A stretch of DNA of 39,243 nt from Planctomycetota bacterium (GTDB taxonomy: Bacteria > Planctomycetota > Phycisphaerae > Sedimentisphaerales > Anaerobacaceae), in assembly GCA_019456195.1 (NCBI GenBank), contig VRUK01000051.1:1-39243 (forward strand), given 5' to 3'. How positions within the stretch are numbered: the first letter of the stretch is position 1; each line of letters opens with the position of its first letter. Both the position numbers and the translations under genes were made by a program. Positions 16,332 through 24,203 of this stretch are shown here, in pieces. A model generated the notes under the pieces. The model searched no databases. It was not told the DNA's origin and saw only the letters and a list, made by a program, of their open reading frames with translations.

Positions 16332-17029
16332 TGGCACGTGCTGGCAAACAAGTAGAAGAAGATGAGGCTCCAGGTGCACCGGAATGGATGGTAACTTTCA
16401 GTGATTGTATGACGCTGTTGTTGACATTCTTTGTGCTTCTTTTAAGTTTCTCATCTTTTGATGATAAGGCTTTTCGAAAATTACAAATGATTTTTATGGA
16501 AGATATGCCTGCGGTTAGTCAGTCGGACGAACTAAATAGAGATGCGGTCCTGCCTACGGAGCAAATTCAGACGACGTTTGACTTGACCGAAGGCAGTGAA
16601 AAACCTACTTTGCTAAAAGGATTGGGCAACAACGTAAGAGAAGAGACGCGTGTGGATTTCCGTAGTCGAAAGGTGTTCTCAATCTCATCGGAAAAAATCT
16701 TTTGGGGCAATGGTACGCTTATTTCGGCTGAAGGTCGTCGCATTATGACTACAATGGCGTCATTTTTAGAGGAAATACCCAGCCGTGTAGTTATTTGTGA
16801 AAATGGTCCGGCAGGTAAAGGGGGGGCTGAACAGCTTGGTTTATCACGGGCATGGGCGGTATTGGAGTATCTTACGAGTAGTCAGAGTCTTGATAAGAAT
16901 TGGTTCAGCGTCTCGGCAGGGAGTACTCTTGCTCAAGAGGGTCTTAGAAGTGGTGGGCCTTCCCGCACAAGCTTGAAATCTGAACGTACACTCGAGATAG
17001 TATTGTTAGAACGGAGTATTTACGATTGA
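16331..17029 (+). CDS. motB: MotB-like stator protein, copy 1
   Basis: A 232-residue stator subunit. The single membrane helix (residues about 21-43) starts VTFSDCMTLLLTFFV and contains Asp25, the ion-binding residue of MotB/PomB. The helix resembles sodium-type PomB/MotS (LLLTFFVLLLSFS) more than proton-type MotB, which is suggestive only. The C-terminal OmpA-like domain is diverged: the beta-strand and helix (EGRRIMTTMASFLEEIPS) are visible, but the GHTD peptidoglycan-binding motif reads CENG. The start overlaps the motA stop by one base and its stop overlaps the start of the next gene. Confidence 0.85.
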   Translation: MARAGKQVEEDEAPGAPEWMVTFSDCMTLLLTFFVLLLSFSSFDDKAFRKLQMIFMEDMPAVSQSDELNRDAVLPTEQIQTTFDLTEGSEKPTLLKGLGNNVREETRVDFRSRKVFSISSEKIFWGNGTLISAEGRRIMTTMASFLEEIPSRVVICENGPAGKGGAEQLGLSRAWAVLEYLTSSQSLDKNWFSVSAGSTLAQEGLRSGGPSRTSLKSERTLEIVLLERSIYD

Positions 17030-17793
17030 AGCGTAAGCCAATCAAGGAAGAAAAGCCAAAAGTTCCGGCGTATATCGTTACGTTTTCAGATATGACAACG
17101 TTGTTGCTGACATTTTTTGTGATGCTCTTAAGCCTTTCGACTGTACAGGATGATGAAATGTTTTACAAGGGGCGAGAATCCTTCTCCTATGCAATTAAAA
17201 GCCTTGGGCTTGGCATGCTTATGGGTAGAAAACCAAAACCAGATTTAGGTTATTTAAAAGTCAAGTATTATATAAACGAGCCTAATGAAACATTCAAAGG
17301 CAGGAGCATAAACACAAAAGAGGAGAAAACACGTAAGATATTCAATGAACTAAACCGATCTATGAAGTCTATGCCGTCAGTAATGGTGGCTAATAAAACC
17401 GATTTTACAGTAACTAACATTCGCTTTGCACAGGGTGATGCACGATTGGATGGGACAGCAAAGCAGTTCTTAGGCGGCTTTTGCTTGCAGTTGAAGCAGA
17501 ATTATGGTTCCAGGCCGGTTAAACTTTATGTGCTTGGTTTAGCCAATGACCAGAGAGCCGAAAAAGAGCAGTGGATACTTTCTGCCAAGCGGGCAAAGGC
17601 TGCGGCAGATTATCTGCGGGGTATTTTATCTTCGGGATCGAGTTCCCAAATACAAGGCAGTACAATTGGGGGCTGGTCTAATTGGTCTGTTTATTGGTGG
17701 GGAGCTGGTCCGGGAGGTGATTGGGTGCGGCAGGATAGTCCGATGTCCAAACAGTCGCAGATATTAATTGCGGTCCTCAGAGTGGACGGTTAA
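17026..17793 (+). CDS. MotB-like stator protein, copy 2
   Basis: A 255-residue second MotB-like protein directly after the first. The TTG start overlaps the previous TGA in TTGA, a coupled arrangement. The membrane helix VTFSDMTTLLLTFFVMLLSL carries Asp22, the likely ion-binding residue. The OmpA-like C-terminal domain (IRFAQGDARLDGTAKQFL, then LSAKRAKAAADYLRG) keeps the Arg helix, but GHTD is replaced by GLAND, and a Trp/Gly-rich insertion follows (WSNWSVYWWGAGPGG). With one motA and two motB-type genes, a mixed MotB1/MotB2 pair in one stator is possible (inference). Confidence 0.82.
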   Translation: MKRKPIKEEKPKVPAYIVTFSDMTTLLLTFFVMLLSLSTVQDDEMFYKGRESFSYAIKSLGLGMLMGRKPKPDLGYLKVKYYINEPNETFKGRSINTKEEKTRKIFNELNRSMKSMPSVMVANKTDFTVTNIRFAQGDARLDGTAKQFLGGFCLQLKQNYGSRPVKLYVLGLANDQRAEKEQWILSAKRAKAAADYLRGILSSGSSSQIQGSTIGGWSNWSVYWWGAGPGGDWVRQDSPMSKQSQILIAVLRVDG

Positions 17794-17893
17794 TTCAAGA
17801 CTGTGTAAAGTTTTTCGACATTTTGTTTGATTATTCGCCATTTCTCGTATTAAAAATCCTGCTGACGACCTGCTAATGACCCTTTTGGCATTT

Positions 17894-17909
17894 CGGCACG
17901 CTATTTGCT
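17894..17909 (+). promoter_or_regulatory. Sigma-54 promoter for fliO-flhB
   Basis: The plus strand reads CGGCACG-CTAT-TTGCT, which differs from the sigma-54 consensus only at the first base. Transcription would start near 17920, about 57 bases before the fliO ATG. It lies in the 183-base gap (17794-17976) that separates the stator genes from the export-gate genes. Nothing else was seen in that gap. Confidence 0.8.
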
Positions 17910-17976
17910 CACTAAATAATCAGAAGACACTCTGTTTGTGGACTGGGCATAAGTAAGCGTATTTGGTATTTTTGAT

Positions 17977-18477
17977 ATGGTGCGATGCAGGAAAAAAATC
18001 GTTGTTTTTTTTATAGCAGTTATGTTGGGCTGTGGTGTGATATTGGTCTATTCGTCCCAATCGTCTGCCGATGCTGAAAAGCACGTTTCTAAGAGTGGTG
18101 GAACGGAATTGGAAAATTCACAATCCCAATCTAATTCTTTATTTGAAAATGATCCCGATTTTTTAACTAATACGAATAATGGGGCAGGTACCCGAGAATT
18201 GTTTTTTAAATTTATGGTTTCGGTTTTGTTCCTCGTAGTTCTTGGCGCAGCGGGGATTTACGTTTCAAAAAGATTTCTGCCAAAGATTACTAACCTGTCA
18301 GGCAAAGAGATTCGTATTGCTGAAACTGTTCACCTTGGGCCCCGCAAGGCAGTGCATCTGCTTGAGATCGGGGAGCGACGCTTCCTTATAGGTAGTACAA
18401 ATGAGAACATCACAAGATTGGCCGACTTAACAAGTATTTTAACGGAGTTGCCAGTGCGGGAAGTAGATAATAATTGA
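17977..18477 (+). CDS. fliO: Flagellar biosynthesis protein FliO
   Basis: A 166-residue membrane protein that helps FliP assemble into the export gate. It has an N-terminal hydrophobic segment or signal (residues about 7-28), a polar Ser/Asn-rich periplasmic stretch, a membrane helix at about 75-95 (FMVSVLFLVVLGAAGIYVS), and the FliO cytoplasmic beta domain: IAETVHLGPRKAVHLLEIGERRFLIGSTN, the family signature. The last codons overlap the fliP region, and fliP follows at once. Confidence 0.9.
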   Translation: MVRCRKKIVVFFIAVMLGCGVILVYSSQSSADAEKHVSKSGGTELENSQSQSNSLFENDPDFLTNTNNGAGTRELFFKFMVSVLFLVVLGAAGIYVSKRFLPKITNLSGKEIRIAETVHLGPRKAVHLLEIGERRFLIGSTNENITRLADLTSILTELPVREVDNN

Positions 18478-18485
18478 GGATGTTA

Positions 18486-19325
18486 ATGACCGGTAAGCTT
18501 GTTAAAGTACTTTTTCTGGTGTTTGTTGTTGCGGCGTCTGCTGGGTTTTCTTTTGGCCAGGATATCAATACGATTCCAAGGCAGGCAGGACAGCTTGGCG
18601 ATACTACCACAACAAGTGTCCCTGCGAATGGTATTCCAAGTCTCACAGATTTGATGACGCTTATAGATAAGGCAACGACTAACGAAGAAAGCAGCAAAGA
18701 TTGGTCAACACCTGTCAAACTTGTAATCATCTTTAGCGGTCTGGCGATTCTGCCGAGTCTTTTGGTGATGATGACTTCTTTTACGAGGATAGCTATTGTT
18801 TTGTCTTTTGTTCGGCGTGCTTTGACCACGCAGAGCATACCTCCTACAATTGCAATGATGGGTTTAGCTTTATTTCTGACACTGTACACAATGGCTCCTA
18901 CGTTTGCCAAGACCAATACAACCGCCATCCAGCCTTATCTTACAAACGAGATTAATTTTCAAACTGCGGGTACGAGGGCAGGCAATTGTTTCAAGGAATT
19001 TATGCTTCGGCAGTGCAGAGAAGCCGATTTAGCTCTTTTTGTGCGGATGGCCAAGATAACCCCTCCAACAAGCCTGATGGATGTAGATTTACACATAGTT
19101 ATTCCAGCATTTATCATCAGTGAGTTCCGCACTGCGTTTGAAATAGGCTGTCTTTTGTTTATTCCTTTTCTACTGATGGATATGGTTATTGCAAGTGTTT
19201 TGCTTAGTGCTGGCATGATGATGCTGCCGCCAATGATGATTTCGCTGCCTTTAAAGCTGATATTATTTATTCTTGTCGACGGTTGGGGATTACTGGCGGA
19301 GAGCCTAAGTCTGAGTTTCAAATAA
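18486..19325 (+). CDS. fliP: Flagellar export gate protein FliP
   Basis: About 279 residues. FliP forms the core pentamer of the export gate with FliQ and FliR. There is a cleavable signal peptide (residues 1-24, ending AASAGFSFGQ), then four membrane segments. Conserved stretches are LVMMTSFTRIAIVLSFVRRAL, PPTIAMMGLALFLTLYTMAP, LIVFVRMAKITPP-type sequence (ALFVRMAKITPPTSLMDV) and PAFIISEFRTAFEIGCLLFIPFL. TTG at 18474 and ATG at 18480 are possible starts; the ATG at 18486 is best because GAGG (18476-18479) lies 6 bases before it. Confidence 0.96.
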   Translation: MTGKLVKVLFLVFVVAASAGFSFGQDINTIPRQAGQLGDTTTTSVPANGIPSLTDLMTLIDKATTNEESSKDWSTPVKLVIIFSGLAILPSLLVMMTSFTRIAIVLSFVRRALTTQSIPPTIAMMGLALFLTLYTMAPTFAKTNTTAIQPYLTNEINFQTAGTRAGNCFKEFMLRQCREADLALFVRMAKITPPTSLMDVDLHIVIPAFIISEFRTAFEIGCLLFIPFLLMDMVIASVLLSAGMMMLPPMMISLPLKLILFILVDGWGLLAESLSLSFK

Positions 19326-19395
19326 CGAATTGGGGAATGTCTGCGCTGAAGGTAACTGCAGGTCAAAATACTTGGGAAGATACGAGGTACAAATC

Positions 19396-19665
19396 ATGGA
19401 TAGTAGTTTCATTCTTTATTTGGGACGACATACTCTCGAGACAGCTTTGCTTTTATCGGCCCCGATTTTGCTGACATGTATGGTTGTCGGAGTGATGATG
19501 ACATTGTTTCAGGCGGTTACTTCCATACGTGATATGACCTTAACTATAGTGCCAAAGCTTCTGGCTGTTGGTGTCGTTACGTTGGTTTGCGGCGGTTGGC
19601 TCTTGGAAGTGATACTTAGGTTTACAACTGAAATATTTGGGCATATCCGGAATATTATGCACTGA
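19396..19665 (+). CDS. fliQ: Flagellar export gate protein FliQ
   Basis: An 89-residue protein with two membrane helices (residues about 15-38 and 52-75) that packs around FliP/FliR. It begins MDSSFILYLGRHTLETALLL and contains VGVMMTLFQAVTSIRDMTLTIVPKLLAVG, the FliQ/SctS signature. A longer open frame from 19330 adds 22 polar residues not seen in the family. The ATG at 19396 has GAGG about 10 bases before it and gives the normal length. Confidence 0.95.
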   Translation: MDSSFILYLGRHTLETALLLSAPILLTCMVVGVMMTLFQAVTSIRDMTLTIVPKLLAVGVVTLVCGGWLLEVILRFTTEIFGHIRNIMH

Positions 19666-19748
19666 AGATAAAGGTGAAAGTATAAAAAATTGCTTGTGAA
19701 CAGGCCACTTCTTACCGCAACCTGAAGAGATTTGGTAGCAGGAAAAAT

Positions 19749-20501
19749 ATGGAATTGATTATCGAAAAATTATTTGGTTTTGTTATGGTGCTGACGAGAA
19801 TATCAGCATTTTTTTTGATACTTCCTGTTTTTGGATGGAAAAGTATTCCTGTCAGAATAAAAGTTGCGATGACTATTCTGATAACGATTTTTTTTTCAAC
19901 GATAATACCTGTACCTATTGATTCCAGACAAGTCTCTGTTGTAGAGTCAATATTGCTTCTGGCTAACGAAGCCACCTATGGGCTGGCTCTGGGCCTGATT
20001 GCTGCTTTTGTATTTGCCTCGGTTAAATTCAGCGGGCGCATTATTGAACGGCAGATGGGTTTAGCAATGGCTCAAATATTGGATCCATTAAGTGGTGAGA
20101 ACACTCAGGCGCTGGGAGCCTTGTTGGAGATGATATTTATTCTCTTATTTCTCAGTGCTAACGGTCATCATTTGTTTTTGTTGATTATATCGAGAAGTTA
20201 CGAGGCGTTTCCTGCCGGCAGTATCCCGACAATATCGGTTTTGACGAGCGGTATAATTAAGGCTGGTTCTACACTGTTAATGGCCGGCCTTAAATTGTCA
20301 GCACCGATATTGGCAGCGTTTTTGCTCTTAATGGTTGTATTGGCTGTATTGGCACGTATGATTCCGGAAATGAACATTTTATTTATCAGTATGCCAATGC
20401 GTGTAGGTCTGGGTTTGTTAATGGTGGCGATATTTTTGCCATTTCTTAATACGTTTGTGGCCGAATTCGCTGATTGGATGGGCAAACTACTACCCTTATA
20501 A
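19749..20501 (+). CDS. fliR: Flagellar export gate protein FliR
   Basis: A 250-residue inner-membrane protein with about six hydrophobic segments. It contributes one subunit to the FliP5Q4R1 gate. Family features include VLTRISAFFLILPVFGWKSIPVRIK near the N-terminus, LANEATYGLALGLIAAFVFASVKFSGRIIERQMG, QILDPLSGENTQALG, and the C-terminal LARMIPEMNILFISMPMRVGLGL. It lies 83 bases after fliQ; that gap holds nothing recognisable. Confidence 0.95.
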   Translation: MELIIEKLFGFVMVLTRISAFFLILPVFGWKSIPVRIKVAMTILITIFFSTIIPVPIDSRQVSVVESILLLANEATYGLALGLIAAFVFASVKFSGRIIERQMGLAMAQILDPLSGENTQALGALLEMIFILLFLSANGHHLFLLIISRSYEAFPAGSIPTISVLTSGIIKAGSTLLMAGLKLSAPILAAFLLLMVVLAVLARMIPEMNILFISMPMRVGLGLLMVAIFLPFLNTFVAEFADWMGKLLPL

Positions 20502-20521
20502 ACTAACATAGGGAACATATT

Positions 20522-21598
20522 ATGCCAGAGCAATCTGCTCAAAAGACAGAGCAGCCAACAAGCAGGAAATTGTCGAAAGCCAGAGGCAAAGGGCAGGTAC
20601 CGCAGAGCCAGGAACTGACTTCGATAGTAACATTACTGGTGTTGGTAGCAATGATTGCTTTGTTGGCTCCCAATCTGCTGCAATGGTTTATGTCGCAAAT
20701 TCGGCAGGGGATGTCGTGCGAAAATAGCGTTTTTGCTGATAGCGGAGGATTTCTGAGTTTCATTAATAGAAAAACTGTCGATATGGCACTTGTTATCTGC
20801 CCCATTTTAGCGGCACTTGCTGCGGGGTCTTTTATAGCCAGCGTCGCTATCAGCGGATTAAATTATTCGCCGGGAGCAATAGAATTTAAACTTGACCAAT
20901 TAAATCCGATCACAGGTTTAAAAAAACTGGTAAACGCACGTTCTCTGGTGAAGCTCTTATTAGACGTTCTAAAACTTCTTTTTATATCGCTCATCGTTTG
21001 GTTCTATCTTAGGAGCAGGCTCGATATGCTCGCTACCCTTCGATGGGCCTGGTCTGCGCAGATACTCGTAGTTATCGCGAAGATAATACTTGGCCTGATG
21101 ATACGCATTGGCATTGTACTGTTGGTTATGGGCATTGCTGATGCTTACTACCAGAAATGGAAATACATCCAGGAACTGAAGATGACGAAGCAGGAAGTCA
21201 AAGAAGAGCTCAGGGATACAATGGGTTCGCCTGAGGTTAAAAGTCGAATCCGGAAGCTCCAGTTCCAGGCTGTCCTTAAGAGGATGTTGCAGGAAGTACC
21301 CAAAGCAAATGTGGTTCTTGTCAACCCGACGCATGTGGCTGTAGCGCTGCGTTATGACGCCGAAACGATGGAATCGCCGGTGGTAGTTGCTAAAGGAGCA
21401 GACCATTTGGCGGAAAAAATCAGGGAAATTGCCCGGGCTTACGGTGTGCCTATTATAAGGAGGCCTGAGTTAGCCAGAACAATATATTCAACGATCAAGC
21501 TCGGTAATCCGATCCCAGAGAATTTGTACGTGGCGATAGCAGAAGTGTTAGCTATGATTTATCGTTTACGTCGCAGTAAAGCAAATGCTCGGACCTGA
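20522..21598 (+). CDS. flhB: Flagellar export switch protein FlhB
   Basis: A 358-residue protein that sets export specificity. It has an N-terminal basic tail (EQPTSRKLSKARGKGQVPQS), four membrane segments in residues about 30-215, and a cytoplasmic domain with the autocleavage site NPTH at residues 268-271 (VLVNPTHVAVALRYD). The preceding linker has KQEVKEELRDTMGSPEVKSRI. Cleavage at NPTH, triggered with FliK, switches export from hook to filament proteins. It starts 20 bases after fliR. flhA, its usual neighbour, is not in the window: fliD follows on the opposite strand. Confidence 0.97.
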   Translation: MPEQSAQKTEQPTSRKLSKARGKGQVPQSQELTSIVTLLVLVAMIALLAPNLLQWFMSQIRQGMSCENSVFADSGGFLSFINRKTVDMALVICPILAALAAGSFIASVAISGLNYSPGAIEFKLDQLNPITGLKKLVNARSLVKLLLDVLKLLFISLIVWFYLRSRLDMLATLRWAWSAQILVVIAKIILGLMIRIGIVLLVMGIADAYYQKWKYIQELKMTKQEVKEELRDTMGSPEVKSRIRKLQFQAVLKRMLQEVPKANVVLVNPTHVAVALRYDAETMESPVVVAKGADHLAEKIREIARAYGVPIIRRPELARTIYSTIKLGNPIPENLYVAIAEVLAMIYRLRRSKANART

Positions 21599-21689
21599 TA
21601 AAATATATTTAGGTGTTGGTCTCAATTACACACCTGATGAAAATCCACACTATGTTGCTGCTCTTATATCACTCTTAAAAGCCGAATAA
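21585..21689 (+). CDS. Possible 34-residue small ORF after flhB
   Basis: An ATG inside the flhB end opens a 34-codon frame (MLGPDKIYLGVGLNYTPDEN...) that overlaps flhB by 14 bases and the convergent fliD end by 15. It has a hydrophobic patch but no recognised domain and no strong ribosome-binding site. It could be a coupled small protein or chance. The 76-base gap between flhB and fliD holds no clear terminator. Confidence 0.2.
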   Translation: MLGPDKIYLGVGLNYTPDENPHYVAALISLLKAE

Positions 21690-24053
21690 ACTCATCTGTC
21701 CTTGTATCAAAGACAGATTTCTCTCAAGACGGCTGAATCGACCTACCAATCTGTCTTCTCTTTTAGTAAGGAGAATTTCTTCTCTGTCAATTTTATCCTG
21801 TAGAGCTTCTATTTGTTTGTCCACATGTTTCTGATCGATTTGGATTGATCCGGTTGTTATCTTGAGCATATTATCCATCGCCTCCTCTATTGCACCGGCA
21901 AAGCCTTGTTTTACTCTGACTGTAGCGTAAATAGTGCTGCTGGGTGTGCCCGTGGTAGGGGCGGTGAGTTGGAGGCTATGTTCGGGATATACGGGGTCAC
22001 TATTGGTATCGAAGGTGCTGTCTCCGGTAATAATATTCCCACTGATCGTTGCCGCCCGATACAGAGAATCGTTTTCGCTTGAAAGCTTTATCGAAGCCGT
22101 GTCGATGTTACCACTTGCATCATACGTAACTTTGACCCTGTAGCTGCCCGCTGTGGTATAATTACTATGAGCATTATTAAATTCGATAGTATTACTATCG
22201 CTGCTGCCGGTCTTGTCTGCTCCGATTAAGGCCAGCACACTCATATAATCTTCAGCTATTGCTTCATCGAAGACATTTGCGTCAAAACTCAATTTTCCTT
22301 CCCTGTCGAGTTCAAGGCCGAGATGGCCAGGTGTCAGGAACGTATCGATATCTTCTATAAATCCATTAGTCTGGCTGAGAAGAGGTCTACGAATTTGTTG
22401 CCTTATTGTCGAAACGACATAATCACCCATCAAGAGGCCAGCGGTTTTTAGAGTATCATTATAGCCGGTCTTTTCCTGAATAAACTCGACGGCAAAATTA
22501 TAGCCATCAACCATTTTGCTTATTTTATCTTTTACCGATGCGATATCTCTGGTTAGAGTTATGCCTTCTCCGCCAGCGGTGGTTGTGTCGTGCAGATGCA
22601 GTGCTACGCCGTAAATGACGTCATCTACCGTGTTGGAGCTTCTGCTGATGTAAGCATCGATACCTTTTGTCGTTTCCGTTACTCCAAGTATTGGCGTGCT
22701 CGGCCCGCTAAGCGCACTGTCATCAGCCAAAATCATTGGAACATCACCCAGAGTATCTTTGAATGTAAATATTACATCGCCATCGTCTATACCTGCAACG
22801 CCGGTTTCGGTAACTGTTATATCACCGGAGTTAACATGCGACAATGCATTGATGGCAGCTTGAATAACGTCCTTATTAGCATCAAAAGCTATGGCACTGG
22901 TTGTTTCACCATTATAAGTTAAGGTATAGGTGCCGTTATTGGTATTGCCACTTGTAAGATTCAGCGTTTGTTCCTCGGAAACGGCTGTAACTGTGGGATA
23001 GCCATCGACTTTAAGCTTCGAGTCCTGAGCAGACTGAGTTAGGGTAAAGTCTGATGTTGCGAAACCTGTAAGATTTGCTGTTGTATTGCCGCCTTCCGTA
23101 GAAACAGCCATTGTCGGCAGGCTCAGAGTTGCAGCAGAACCATTGGCGTTGTAAGTCAGAGTTATTGAAAGACTGCTTGTGCCGTCAGCGGTATCTGTAA
23201 CGACAATTTTACCATTCTCAAAAGTGGCTTTAACATTACCATCAAAGGCATCTTCAATCTCTGCAATTATATGACTAATTTTGGTATTGTCGGTGAGGGG
23301 GATATCTAACTGAGCTATGGAGTTACCAAAGTGGTCGTTACCGGTTATTTCAATGACCTCGCCGCCTTCAAGAGGATTGCTTCCGAATTGGTCAAGGCCC
23401 ACTATTGTTGTACTTAGTGCTGCATTATCGCTGTTGTCTGTAAGTTCACTACCAGCCTGCCAGACTTCTGTGCTGCCACTATTGATCGTTATTTTATAAT
23501 CCGAGCCGGCATCATTGCCGTTCAGGACCAGATGGTAGGCATCATTATAATATAGCAAGCTTGCTGTAACGCCGGGATTGTCCGCGTCGTTATTGATTAG
23601 GCCGACCATATCTGTCAGGCTTGTGGTTGCTGTGGTTGTAATGGATGTTTCTTTATTATTATATGAGTAAATAAAAGTACCGGTACCCACATAATCCTCG
23701 GTGTATTCTTTGCCGGTCGCGTGAACAAAGCGCTCGCCATTGGCCAACTGATTGATTACAACGTTGTGATTGCCTTCGAAAGCGTTATAGGACGCGTCGG
23801 CAGTCAATTTGTCTGTATCACTGGAGGCGACTGAAAAAGCGCGAAGCGCGTCAGCGTCGGAAAGAGCACGGACCGAGTTTCTTAGGTTTGTGAGTTTGGT
23901 TTCCAGAGTGTTCAGGGCATCCTGTCTCTCTTGCCATATACTTATGCGCTCTTCGAACATGTTTAGTGAACGACGCTCAATAGCCATCATTTGCTCGATG
24001 AGCTTACCTGTATCTATTCCTGTTGAAAGTCCTGGAAAACGTAAAGTTGACAT
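21675..24053 (-). CDS. fliD: Flagellar filament cap protein FliD
   Basis: A 792-residue protein, well above the 450-500 residues common for FliD. FliD caps the growing filament and helps flagellin fold. The N-terminus (MSTLRFPGLSTGIDTGKLIEQMM) and the following coiled coil are typical, as is the C-terminal coiled coil (IDREEILLTKREDRLVGRFSRLERNLSLIQGQM). The middle contains extra beta-rich, Thr/Asn/Gly-rich material. Residues about 360-440 (NGTYTLTYNGETTSAIAFD, then INALSHVNSGDITVTETG) resemble a beta-domain found in large surface proteins. These surface-exposed parts are good glycosylation candidates (inference). It is transcribed from a sigma-28-like site at 24142-24168. Confidence 0.93.
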   Translation of the reverse strand: MSTLRFPGLSTGIDTGKLIEQMMAIERRSLNMFEERISIWQERQDALNTLETKLTNLRNSVRALSDADALRAFSVASSDTDKLTADASYNAFEGNHNVVINQLANGERFVHATGKEYTEDYVGTGTFIYSYNNKETSITTTATTSLTDMVGLINNDADNPGVTASLLYYNDAYHLVLNGNDAGSDYKITINSGSTEVWQAGSELTDNSDNAALSTTIVGLDQFGSNPLEGGEVIEITGNDHFGNSIAQLDIPLTDNTKISHIIAEIEDAFDGNVKATFENGKIVVTDTADGTSSLSITLTYNANGSAATLSLPTMAVSTEGGNTTANLTGFATSDFTLTQSAQDSKLKVDGYPTVTAVSEEQTLNLTSGNTNNGTYTLTYNGETTSAIAFDANKDVIQAAINALSHVNSGDITVTETGVAGIDDGDVIFTFKDTLGDVPMILADDSALSGPSTPILGVTETTKGIDAYISRSSNTVDDVIYGVALHLHDTTTAGGEGITLTRDIASVKDKISKMVDGYNFAVEFIQEKTGYNDTLKTAGLLMGDYVVSTIRQQIRRPLLSQTNGFIEDIDTFLTPGHLGLELDREGKLSFDANVFDEAIAEDYMSVLALIGADKTGSSDSNTIEFNNAHSNYTTAGSYRVKVTYDASGNIDTASIKLSSENDSLYRAATISGNIITGDSTFDTNSDPVYPEHSLQLTAPTTGTPSSTIYATVRVKQGFAGAIEEAMDNMLKITTGSIQIDQKHVDKQIEALQDKIDREEILLTKREDRLVGRFSRLERNLSLIQGQMSLFGF

Positions 24054-24141
24054 CTTTGTCTGCCTTTTAGTTTAAGTTTTCATATCTTCTCTTCACGAAA
24101 ATGTACAATACGGCTGACGAATCACAGCCCCACGTGAATTA

Positions 24142-24168
24142 TTATCGTTCAAAAACACTTTTTGCTTA
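24142..24168 (-). promoter_or_regulatory. Sigma-28 (FliA) promoter for fliD
   Basis: The minus strand reads TAAG, exactly 15 bases, then AACGATAA, against the consensus TAAA-N15-GCCGATAA (3 of 4 and 6 of 8). Transcription would start near 24135, about 80 bases before the fliD ATG. fliD is a late, sigma-28-controlled gene in many bacteria. Confidence 0.55.
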
Positions 24169-24203
24169 ACTATTTGTCGTATATTTACTTACGATATTTG
24201 CAT

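Noticed and set aside
16331..16348. TGGCACG at the motB1 start
   Set aside because: It lies inside coding sequence and lacks TTGC at the proper spacing.
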